This document shows positions 20,018-28,306 of a stretch of 64,000 bases of DNA, piece after piece; positions within the stretch are counted from its first letter, which is position 1, and each line of letters opens with the position of its first letter. The stretch comes from Clostridium simiarum (GTDB lineage: Bacteria; Bacillota; Clostridia; Clostridiales; Clostridiaceae): the NCBI RefSeq assembly GCF_018919175.1, contig NZ_JAHLQL010000001.1:1612001-1676000 (forward strand). Direction: 5' to 3'. The notes below the pieces were generated by a model, which searched no databases, was not told the DNA's origin, and was given only the letters and a program-made list of their open reading frames with translations. Made by a program: the position numbers and the translations under genes.

Positions 20018-20084
20018 TTGTAACACCTCGGTACAGGTGATATAATTTGATATCGAGGAGAAATGACTTATACCGAAATGTTAC
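20018..20084 (+). promoter_or_regulatory. orphan operator-promoter with RBS and 16-codon frame
   Basis: A strong promoter is visible: TTGTAA, a 17-base spacer, then TATAAT (20041-20046). The spacer holds the dyad CACCT-N6-AGGTG. GAGGAG at 20055-20060 is followed by ATG at 20063, which opens a frame of only 16 codons (MTYTEMLQNGLAITNI). GTAACA-CCT-CGGTA (20020-20033) mirrors TACCG-AAA-TGTTAC (20071-20084) as a broken palindrome. No plus-strand gene follows; both flanking genes are on the minus strand. It looks like the regulated start of a gene that was deleted, or a small-peptide or RNA locus. The rest of 19807-20359 shows nothing that I can assign. Confidence 0.4.
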
Positions 20085-20359
20085 AAAACGGCTTGGCAAT
20101 TACAAATATTTGAAGAAAGACTTGGTTTATTTTTAATATAAATGTATGATAATTGACATTTTACAGACATTAGCATCACAAGTAGCTATACTTTTCTAGT
20201 GTTAGTAATACCAAAAAAATAAAAATTACTAAAGTAAAAATTTACTTGTAGCAATTTTTAAATAAATCACATCTTATCTAATCAAAATTGCACAGAACCA
20301 TGGATGTTCTCAATGCAATCTAAAATTTATATACACTTTTTTTATTAATAATTCACTAA

Positions 20360-21010
20360 CTATTTATTATTTTCACAAATATTTATTATTTTTTTACATC
20401 TGTTAGCCACATAAGAATCATGTGTTACTATAACTACCGTTTTACCTTCATCGTTGAATTTTTTTAATAAGTCAATAACCAAATCTCTATTGTGCTCATC
20501 TAAAGACCCAGTTGGTTCATCTGCCAATATGATTTTACAAGGTTTTAACATAATTCTTGCTATAGCAACTCTTTGTTGTTCTCCTCCACTTAATTCGTAT
20601 ATTTTGTGTTTCTCGTAATTCTCTAATCCTACATATTTTAATGCTTCATCTATCCTACTTCTTTTTTCCTTTTTGCTGCCAGGTGCATATTTTAAAGGCA
20701 AATTTAAATTATATTCTACATTTTCATCATCAACTAGGGCAAAATTTTGAAAGAGATAGCATATTTTTTCTCTTAATATTTCATTAGCTTTAGAACTTCC
20801 AGGAGATATATTTTTATCTCCATCAAGAATTAATTCACCTTCATCAAAATCTTCAAGTAACCCAATAATGTTAAGTAAGGTGCTTTTCCCACTACCACTA
20901 ATACCCATTAATGCTATAAAATCTCCATCATTTATAGTCATTGAAAATTTATTTAATATGGTTTTATTTCCATATACCTTTGTTACATTTTTCAATTCAA
21001 TTATAGCCAT
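20360..21010 (-). CDS. ABC ATPase, lactococcin-972-type bacteriocin export/immunity
   Basis: This is a 216-residue MacB/LolD-type ATPase. Walker A is GISGSGKS at residues 36-43, the signature ELSGGEQQR, and Walker [13 protein letters not shown]; all are intact. It begins three bases after the stop of a DUF1430-type membrane protein. That ATPase plus seven-helix protein pairing marks transporter modules of the lactococcin 972 bacteriocin group. It likely powers that protein in export or self-protection. No lactococcin-972-like peptide gene was seen nearby. Confidence 0.85.
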   Translation of the reverse strand: MAIIELKNVTKVYGNKTILNKFSMTINDGDFIALMGISGSGKSTLLNIIGLLEDFDEGELILDGDKNISPGSSKANEILREKICYLFQNFALVDDENVEYNLNLPLKYAPGSKKEKRSRIDEALKYVGLENYEKHKIYELSGGEQQRVAIARIMLKPCKIILADEPTGSLDEHNRDLVIDLLKKFNDEGKTVVIVTHDSYVANRCKKIINICENNK

Positions 21011-21013
21011 AGC

Positions 21014-23182
21014 TTATCCACCTTTCGTAACCTTAATAACTTTTCTAGTTTCAACAAAATTTAAAAACAGGAAGGAAATTATATATTCAATAATTATCAA
21101 AATTACTATGAATGGAAATATTTTAACTGATTTAATAATTAATATAGAAATAACTGAAACTAATATCCAATTTAAAAATATTCCTATAAAATAACTCTTA
21201 TATTTACTAATTTTTTTATAACCATGAAATTTTTGAATTGCCAAACGCACTTTATTTTGTTCAAAATAGTTGATTACATTTTGAAGTATAATTGTCATTA
21301 TACCTATAAATAAAATCAACATGATTAGAATCATGAATTGTATATTTTGTTTTGTATTTCTTATTTGTTCTTGAACACTGCTATATAATGAAAATACAGG
21401 AAACCTATAGATATTGAAATCAAAGTATTTTTTAATATTATCCAGAATTGTTTCAATTGAATTTGAAGAATCACCAACTTTTATTTTAAAAGGATTACTC
21501 TTAAAACCAAACAAGACACTATAATCAGACAAGTCACCATTACTTTCAGTTAATACCCTAGCTATTGGATCAGAAACCATATTACCATCAACAGGATTTA
21601 CATCAATTAAATAAGAAAAAAACTTTTGATTATCTTTTATCCATATTATTTTAATATTCTGTTTTGCTACAATAGATTTTGGTTTATTCTTTATCTCTTC
21701 TTCTTTGGAATTATAGCCTTCCTTTATAAACTCATTGTATTCTATTATTTCTTTTTCTTTAGAGTGATATTTTTCTGGTACTAAAAGTATATATTCCTTA
21801 TCATTTTCTAAAATATTGACCCTATTATTATTTTCGTCTAGTACTTTATTTTCTTTTAAATAATTAGGGTTAATGGTAATAGTATCTATTTTGTATGTTT
21901 CATTATTAGCACTAGACTTCTCTTTTTCGTAATATCCTGGCATAAAACTTCTAAAGTCAGCCAAAATAGAACCACTCTTATTAAAAGTATAGTAAAGTTC
22001 TTTTTCTTTTTGTCTATATTCTAAATTATATGGATCACCTATATTTGTTGTAGTTTGCATTTCTGGAACAATGTAATATTCTCGGGTTTTTTCCCAATTT
22101 TCATATGAATAGCTAAAGCTAGATTTTATAATTTGATATTTACTATAACAATTAATAGATAAAACAATAAAAATAACAGTAAATATTATTTTTATAAAAG
22201 TATTGAAATATATGATAAACTTAATTGGTTTTTTATTTTTAAGCATATTAGATATCTTAATAAAATTAATAAACATAAATGGTAGGCTTATTAATATTAT
22301 TGAAGCAATAATCATTACTGCATAAATCTGTAATAATTTATTCAGGAAGTTAAAAAAATACAAATTATAAACTTTAAAGTTTATTAAAATTAAAATTAGT
22401 GTTGTAATTAAAATTGATAGTATTTCAATTTTAATTATTGGAAATATTCTTTTGGCTAAAATATTTTTCTTATTAAATCCCAGCATTTTTTCAATGGCGA
22501 TACTCTTATATGAATTCAAGATGTTATATACAATCAAAAGAACCATAACAAAATAACAAACAACTGAAATTATCTTATATGCTGAATTATCTGGATCATT
22601 TAATGTGTCATTTCCAGAATTAATAAGATGAATTCCTTCTAGATTTAAATCCTTCACAAACTTTTCAAAATCACTTTTATTAGGCATTGTAATATAAAAA
22701 TTTCTTGAAAATATATTACTATCTAATTTGCTTTTTAAAGTTCTAATTTCAAAATAATTTTTTCCTGTAAAATCACATATTTGACCAATTTGATTTTCAT
22801 CATTTGTTTTTTTTGTAGATAAATACTTATTAGATTCACTTTCAAAATCATTCATAAAACGACCATTATTCAACTTTATATTTTTAAATATATCACTATT
22901 TGCGAACATAATATAATCTATATATTTAGAATCATTTCCATCATCTAAAACATATGAGCAATATAAATTTCCATTATATTTTTTTAAATAGAATTTTAAA
23001 ATTTCATATACTTCTGTTGGTTTTTTTTCTCCAATGGAAATAACAACTTTTGTTGTATTACTTCTATCTCCTAAATTAATCATTTTATTATATTGATTAT
23101 ATTTTTCTTCGTAAAATAATGAATTAAAACTCATAGTTGTTATAAAAATAAATATTATTGCTAAAAAAATATTTTTTTTCAC
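21014..23182 (-). CDS. bacteriocin-associated integral membrane protein (DUF1430-like)
   Basis: This is a 722-residue membrane protein that starts with GTG, preceded by GAGAGG. One N-terminal helix is followed by an extracytoplasmic region of about 170 residues. A helix cluster near 200-345 and a second large outside region follow, and three or four helices lie at the C-terminus, an FtsX-like plan. The layout and the partner ATPase fit the lactococcin-972-associated putative immunity family. It probably recognises or expels a peptide at the membrane. It forms one operon with the 225-residue protein and the second ABC transporter upstream. The family name is from recognition, not a search. Confidence 0.75.
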   Translation of the reverse strand: MKKNIFLAIIFIFITTMSFNSLFYEEKYNQYNKMINLGDRSNTTKVVISIGEKKPTEVYEILKFYLKKYNGNLYCSYVLDDGNDSKYIDYIMFANSDIFKNIKLNNGRFMNDFESESNKYLSTKKTNDENQIGQICDFTGKNYFEIRTLKSKLDSNIFSRNFYITMPNKSDFEKFVKDLNLEGIHLINSGNDTLNDPDNSAYKIISVVCYFVMVLLIVYNILNSYKSIAIEKMLGFNKKNILAKRIFPIIKIEILSILITTLILILINFKVYNLYFFNFLNKLLQIYAVMIIASIILISLPFMFINFIKISNMLKNKKPIKFIIYFNTFIKIIFTVIFIVLSINCYSKYQIIKSSFSYSYENWEKTREYYIVPEMQTTTNIGDPYNLEYRQKEKELYYTFNKSGSILADFRSFMPGYYEKEKSSANNETYKIDTITINPNYLKENKVLDENNNRVNILENDKEYILLVPEKYHSKEKEIIEYNEFIKEGYNSKEEEIKNKPKSIVAKQNIKIIWIKDNQKFFSYLIDVNPVDGNMVSDPIARVLTESNGDLSDYSVLFGFKSNPFKIKVGDSSNSIETILDNIKKYFDFNIYRFPVFSLYSSVQEQIRNTKQNIQFMILIMLILFIGIMTIILQNVINYFEQNKVRLAIQKFHGYKKISKYKSYFIGIFLNWILVSVISILIIKSVKIFPFIVILIIIEYIISFLFLNFVETRKVIKVTKGG

Positions 23183-23312
23183 TGTTTACCTCTCATTTAC
23201 TTTCTATTATCATATTCTCTTTTTTTATAATAATAAAACAGCCTCCTATGATATTTTTATTTTATCATAAAAAACTGTTATATTTTGTAATCAAAAAATT
23301 TTCTCACAGGCT

Positions 23313-23990
23313 CTACTTTAACAAATTCATTAATCTATTGTATTCATCAAAATATAAATTTCTTTTATCATTTGATGAAAAAACCTGTTCTGAATTTTGA
23401 AATTCATTATATTCTTTAGGTTTTTCACGGTCTCCCTTGATATAAACTATAAAGTCACTATCTTTATATTCAATAGGAAACTTCCCATAGAAAGGTGTTG
23501 AATAATTATATATTTTTATATTGTTCTCATCATAATTCTTCACACCTTCTTTTAAATCTGTTAAACAGAAGATATAGTCTTTATTATCTTTTATAAAATT
23601 ATACCCCTCAAAAGTAGATACAGTATTGCCTTGCAATCCTACAGGTTCATAAATTTTTATCCGTCCACCACTAATATCACCTTTTAACACCTTATCAACT
23701 TGAACTTCTGTTAAAACTGCATCTTCAAGAACCTTCCTATTTCCTACGCACCTTCCCTTAACAATGTACTTATATATTGAATCTGTATTTTTAGCTTCAT
23801 CTACGTTTATATAAGTTCCATTGCTATATTCTATATCATCATAAGGACAATACGCAAATGAATTACACTTATTATTAATACTATCAAATTTAAACTCTGT
23901 AATTGAAAATCTTACTATTATCCCTATAATAATACATATCAAAGTTCCTATTCCTATGATTAAATAAAATGTTCTATTTTTTATATTCAT
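23313..23990 (-). CDS. single-anchor extracytoplasmic protein, family unknown
   Basis: This is a 225-residue protein. It has an N-terminal helix (about residues 8-28, IGIGTLICIIIGIIV), so it should be membrane-anchored with the rest outside. A central beta-rich region (GRCVGNRKVLEDAVLTEVQV) is followed by a polar, Tyr- and Asn-rich C-terminus. Four scattered Cys are visible in its outer part. I do not recognise a named family. It lies two bases after an ABC ATPase gene and 130 bases before the DUF1430-like gene, so it is probably an accessory factor of this transporter operon. A small TATGATA/TATCATA hairpin lies in the gap after it. Confidence 0.6.
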   Translation of the reverse strand: MNIKNRTFYLIIGIGTLICIIIGIIVRFSITEFKFDSINNKCNSFAYCPYDDIEYSNGTYINVDEAKNTDSIYKYIVKGRCVGNRKVLEDAVLTEVQVDKVLKGDISGGRIKIYEPVGLQGNTVSTFEGYNFIKDNKDYIFCLTDLKEGVKNYDENNIKIYNYSTPFYGKFPIEYKDSDFIVYIKGDREKPKEYNEFQNSEQVFSSNDKRNLYFDEYNRLMNLLK

Positions 23991-23992
23991 AT

Positions 23993-24628
23993 TTAAACCT
24001 CTTTTACTTTACCAAAATCTATTTTGAAGATTTTATCGCTAAGTAATTCTATATCATTTTTATTATGACTAGCAATTAATATTGTACTCCCATTTTCCTT
24101 TAAAGTTTTTAAAATTTCTAGAAGTTTTTCTATACTTTCTTCATCTAAAGAATTTGTTGGTTCATCAAGAATTATTAAATCTGGAGATTCCATTAGAGCT
24201 TGTACTAAAGCTAACTTCTGTTTCATCCCTAATGAATACTTTCTAAATTGTCTTTTATCCATGGGATCTAATCCCAATTTAGTCATCCAATTACATATAG
24301 TTTCCTCACTAATTTTTGATTTAATACTTGCTAAATTTTTTAGACACTGTAAACCAGTTAGGTCTTCCCAAAAACCTGGAGTTTCTATGATTACACCACA
24401 TGACTCCGGGAAATCAATATCCTTAGTTATTATTTTACCATCTATAATAACCTCGCCTTGTGTAGGGATAATTAGCCCACATATAGCTCTAAATAACATG
24501 GTTTTCCTGGAACCATTTCTGCCTATAAAACCATAGATTTTTCCTTTATCTAATTTTAAATCTATATTATCTAGAACAGTATTTCCTTTAATTATTTTTG
24601 TAAGTTTATTTATATCTATATAACTCAT
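23993..24628 (-). CDS. ABC ATPase with altered Walker A
   Basis: This is a 211-residue ATPase of the lantibiotic-immunity/ABC-2 type. The signature (YSLGMKQKL) and Walker B (LIILDEPTNSLD) look normal. Walker A reads GRNGSRKT at residues 36-43: the invariant Gly before the Lys is Arg (codon AGG at 24506-24508). A single G-to-A change from GGG would produce this. The change should seriously impair nucleotide binding, while the frame is otherwise complete. It is encoded with two membrane proteins just upstream. It may be a recently inactivated gene, a sequencing error, or a non-hydrolysing subunit. Confidence 0.85.
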   Translation of the reverse strand: MSYIDINKLTKIIKGNTVLDNIDLKLDKGKIYGFIGRNGSRKTMLFRAICGLIIPTQGEVIIDGKIITKDIDFPESCGVIIETPGFWEDLTGLQCLKNLASIKSKISEETICNWMTKLGLDPMDKRQFRKYSLGMKQKLALVQALMESPDLIILDEPTNSLDEESIEKLLEILKTLKENGSTILIASHNKNDIELLSDKIFKIDFGKVKEV

Positions 24629-24638
24629 AAATCCTCCT

Positions 24639-25418
24639 CTAATAAAATTCTGTTTTTCTAATTTGTTTTATTCCAATTAGTATAATAATAATTAAAATAA
24701 TGAAATCATATAATATAGCTTCACTAAAGCTGTATCCTACAATATACTTAGAAAAATACTTTATGGATCTATCAATATATTCATTATCTTGAACTGTAAT
24801 AAATTGTTGAGTGAATGGTATATATTTAAATAAAACTGTATTTTTTGAAGATAAATAATAAAAATTTAGCACGCTTATTATGTAGGCTAAATTACTAATG
24901 ATATATCCATAAGAAGAATTTATTTTTATACTAATTAAATTTGAAAGAATAACTAGTATGTACTGAGTTAAAATCGTCAATATCAATACCTTCCAAGCTA
25001 TACAAATGAATTCTTTAAAATCAATAATTTTGTATCCTAAGAAATAAAAAAATATAAAAGCCACTATAAATAATAGAATATCTACTAGCGTTATCTTAAT
25101 TAAAATTTCTACTAATTTGTTCAATAGCCATTTTATTCGTTTATTAGTTCTAGTAAAAAAGTAAGCTGCATTTTTATCTAGCTCATAAGATAATGAATCT
25201 GCAAACATAGAAATCATTACTGACATAGGAATTATTGATATTATGATATGAATAATACTTATATCTTGGCCAAGAAATTGGTAAGAAAAGTAGTATAAAT
25301 ACATGTCTTTTATATCATTACTAATACCAACCAAATCACTTGATAATATATATGAAATACAAAAAGTAACGCATAATTGTAGAAATAAATATTTGAAACT
25401 TTTACGTTTTATCACCAT
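24639..25418 (-). CDS. ABC-2-like membrane permease subunit
   Basis: This is a membrane protein of about 259 residues with roughly six helices and little else recognisable. It resembles permease subunits of lantibiotic-immunity or bacitracin-type ABC transporters in size and spacing. The first in-frame codons include a TTG at 25427 and an ATG at 25418; the ATG is taken, with AAGG further upstream. It ends ten bases before the ATPase start. With the next membrane protein it would form a heterodimeric channel for that ATPase. Confidence 0.65.
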   Translation of the reverse strand: MVIKRKSFKYLFLQLCVTFCISYILSSDLVGISNDIKDMYLYYFSYQFLGQDISIIHIIISIIPMSVMISMFADSLSYELDKNAAYFFTRTNKRIKWLLNKLVEILIKITLVDILLFIVAFIFFYFLGYKIIDFKEFICIAWKVLILTILTQYILVILSNLISIKINSSYGYIISNLAYIISVLNFYYLSSKNTVLFKYIPFTQQFITVQDNEYIDRSIKYFSKYIVGYSFSEAILYDFIILIIIILIGIKQIRKTEFY

Positions 25419-25471
25419 AAATCTCAACTACCTTATCCTTATTATTAATAGAGAATATTATAAAAATGTAA

Positions 25472-26287
25472 TTATTCATACTCTTTACTTTTCCTCCATA
25501 CCCCTAATACCCCGGTAATAGTAATTACACTTATCCAACCTAATATAATAATATAAAAATCAGTTAACTTACCTGGCCAACATTGAATATACATTTGGAA
25601 TTGATATTTCATTGGCAATACAAATGTAGAAATATTTACACTTAGAAAAGTAATAATTAATAAAGTTAGTTGATTAATTCTAAGCAAAAGAGATATGTTA
25701 AATGCAATGACAGATATTAAAGCACAAAATATTGATATGATAAATATTATAAAATAATTATAAAAATAAGGATGATTTAAATATAAATTATTACAAAACT
25801 GTCCTGAAATTTTCGAGTTATTGATAACTAATTGATAAGCTGGCGTACCACTTCCACTAAGAACGCCTATATTAGGTATTGTTATTTGTGTCAGAACTTC
25901 ATTAATTCCTAGTCCAATAAATATGGTAAAAAAAACAACTGTAAAGTTTGTAATAATCTTTGAAATTAAATATAAAACTTTCCTCTCTCTTACAAAGTAA
26001 TAAGGACAAATGTTATTTTCCCTTTCATAAATAAATGAATCTGAATAAATAAAAGCAGAAATAATTGGTAAAGCAAAAAGTAACAAAAAATATAATTGCC
26101 TTTCATCAGGACTTCTTATCAAACTTAATTCATTAGTACTTGTTAAATTCAATGAATTAGCATTAAAATATTTAATACAAACATTAAAATATGAAATAAT
26201 TGAAATTGTCCAAACTGATAAGAAACATATTTTAAATTTGAAATTATTAATACAATTTTTGAAGTCTAACTTTAATAAAGATACCAT
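25472..26287 (-). CDS. ABC-2-like membrane permease subunit, first gene of the operon
   Basis: This is a membrane protein of about 271 residues. Its first helix is near residues 19-36, an outside loop of about 45 residues follows, and then a run of about five helices. The start at 26287 is preferred because AAGGGGGG lies 9 bases upstream; an earlier ATG abuts that site. Its end is about 50 bases from the second permease gene. It appears to lead a six-gene transport operon running to 20360. Its 360-base upstream region shows no clear bacteriocin precursor. Confidence 0.65.
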   Translation of the reverse strand: MVSLLKLDFKNCINNFKFKICFLSVWTISIISYFNVCIKYFNANSLNLTSTNELSLIRSPDERQLYFLLLFALPIISAFIYSDSFIYERENNICPYYFVRERKVLYLISKIITNFTVVFFTIFIGLGINEVLTQITIPNIGVLSGSGTPAYQLVINNSKISGQFCNNLYLNHPYFYNYFIIFIISIFCALISVIAFNISLLLRINQLTLLIITFLSVNISTFVLPMKYQFQMYIQCWPGKLTDFYIIILGWISVITITGVLGVWRKSKEYE

Positions 26288-26647
26288 CAAAATCATCCCC
26301 CCTTATTAACTATTTGCTATTATATCCAATTATACCTTTTTTTCTTAAATATAAACAACCTTATTGAAAGTTATTAATATGATAGGTTTTAGACTTATAA
26401 TTTCACAAACTATTCTTAAGAAAACAACGGATAAGCATTAAGTGCAATATTTATTTTAAAATTATATGTTATTAATGCAAAAAATCTAATTATATAGGAT
26501 TAAAGACAGTGATTAAAAATAAACCTTTCTTCCTATACAGTATATTTAGTGTCCTTTTCAAATTCAAATTTTCGTCACATTTTTTTTATTCAGAAAAGAA
26601 AAGCCATAAGAAAATTTATTCCTTACAGCTTTATCCTATATTATATA

Positions 26648-27493
26648 CTATTGAAAATGTTTTGGTGTTGTTTTATTTATTACTTCTTCTATAGCATGAA
26701 GAAACTCTTCAGTTCCACTCCTTCTTTTAAGCCTAAAATATAATGCTGATAAAAATCCTTTATGATTGCAAATTAAATTATGGTCCTCTGGATAGACTCC
26801 TATCTTTTCCATATTCTCAAAGCCTTTTATCCAGTTTAAAATTTTTTCTTTTGATATAACTTTTCTTTCTATTACATTAATAGTTGTTGTTACTAATCTT
26901 TCTTCTTCGTTATTCACATAAACATAATAGTTTATACCTACCTTTTTCTTTATCCCATTTAATATTTCTATTAACTCTCTTTCCTTTATTTCCTTACAAC
27001 TTACAAGCTCCTCAAGTGCATCTGCAGTATGTGCAACCGTGTGTGCCCATCCTTTAACCATTACATATCCTCTTACGTCTTTTTCTTCATTTAAATACCT
27101 AATTACAGCTTTATAGATTCTTATTATCTCTGCTTCGTTAAAAAGCTTAACCTCATTTTCGTTATGACTATATACAATACATTCTACAATTAACATACTA
27201 AATGATCTATTAAAAACAGAGTCATCTTCAATTTTACCAATATTATAAAATAGATGCTTTTCACTTAATATTATCTCTAATATATCTTTTACCTCTTTAT
27301 CTGTTAGCTTTTTTTCTATAATCATGTTACAAAGAAGTTCTAATATAAGGTTATCCCTCAATTCTGCATCTACTGATCCTATATTATCTAAGCATTGAAG
27401 TGCTAACTCATAATTATTTACTTCCTCAGGAATAATCCAATTATTATCCCTAATACTTCTTAGTTTTTCCTTTAATTCATTTGCATTACTCAT
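26648..27493 (-). CDS. DUF2785 family protein
   Basis: This is a soluble, mainly helical 281-residue protein. It carries the family hallmark GWAHTVAHTADALEELV near residues 148-164, with paired His, and a late RLKRR segment. No function is established for the family that I know of. It is monocistronic, with GGGGGAAG before the ATG. Nothing in the neighbourhood suggests a role. Confidence 0.8.
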   Translation of the reverse strand: MSNANELKEKLRSIRDNNWIIPEEVNNYELALQCLDNIGSVDAELRDNLILELLCNMIIEKKLTDKEVKDILEIILSEKHLFYNIGKIEDDSVFNRSFSMLIVECIVYSHNENEVKLFNEAEIIRIYKAVIRYLNEEKDVRGYVMVKGWAHTVAHTADALEELVSCKEIKERELIEILNGIKKKVGINYYVYVNNEEERLVTTTINVIERKVISKEKILNWIKGFENMEKIGVYPEDHNLICNHKGFLSALYFRLKRRSGTEEFLHAIEEVINKTTPKHFQ

Positions 27494-27839
27494 AATTCTT
27501 CCCCCTACCCAGTATAGAAACTTTTACCATAATCTATATTGTAACATATTAACTCTCTCCATATGTGTCAGCTTTATTTTATTAAACATTTATATTTTTC
27601 AATATCTCTTTAGTCTAATATGCTTAATGCACAAAATACTGTATTAACTAAAAATCCTGAGTTTATTATTACAACAGCTCAAATTACTATATTATTATCA
27701 TAAAAATAATTCCTATCATCTTAGGTTTCTCTCTCTTTATTATTTGTGAAATATCTTTGCGCCTATAAAATATTTTTTATATTACTTTAGACATTCTTCT
27801 ACAAATAGTTTCATACCTTTTTTTCTTATATAAAATTTA

Positions 27840-28080
27840 TTCCTGCTAGAATAATATCTTCAACTTTTTTCATCAAAGTATTATGACTTTCTGTAATATA
27901 GTTAAAATTATATTTATTTTTTATAATCTTTTATGAACTAATATTTTTAATTGCCCTAAAAGCTATGAACATAGAATTGGTTTATACTTATAAGCTCAAC
28001 TTATTCTTTAGCAAAAACTTCAACAAAACCACTGCATAGAATAAATTCAGCTTAATAAGCGTAGCTTTAAATCCTTATCA
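27840..28080 (-). pseudogene. possible decayed regulator gene in an 800-base gap
   Basis: Within 27494-28306 the minus strand gives broken helical pieces. SGFVEVFAKE lies near 28020; further on, NFNYITESHNTLMKKVEDII is followed by stops. The order and size could be those of a TetR-type repressor with several frameshifts and stops. This is a weak call. Apart from a hairpin at 28236-28266, I see nothing else in the gap. Confidence 0.2.
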
Positions 28081-28235
28081 CTCTATGGCTTAAAAATAAA
28101 AAGACATCTTGTATCTTTTACTATTGAAACATATACATTGGAATATTATAATGAAATATGTGTTATCATAAAAATTGGAAACACTAAAATACGTTTTATT
28201 GTGATGCCTTAATATTTTTAATGTTAATGGATAAC

Positions 28236-28266
28236 AAGCCAAGGATTATTCTATAATTGTTGGCTT
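28236..28266 (+). terminator. AAGCCAA/TTGGCTT hairpin before the chemoreceptor gene
   Basis: Seven-base arms surround a 17-base loop, followed by TTATTATAG. It lies 40 bases before the plus-strand chemoreceptor gene and could be a leader terminator or an operator. Confidence 0.3.
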
Positions 28267-28306
28267 TTATTATAGATTTTAAATTTGATACAAAAGAGGA
28301 GATAAT

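Noticed and set aside
26297-26647. Bacteriocin precursor gene at the head of the transport operon
   Set aside because: No small frame with a ribosome binding site, signal peptide or lactococcin-972-like features was found on the minus strand.
26509-26694. Plus-strand 61-codon hydrophobic frame
   Set aside because: It overlaps the end of the DUF2785 gene on the other strand, has no ribosome binding site, and reads as AT-rich non-coding DNA.
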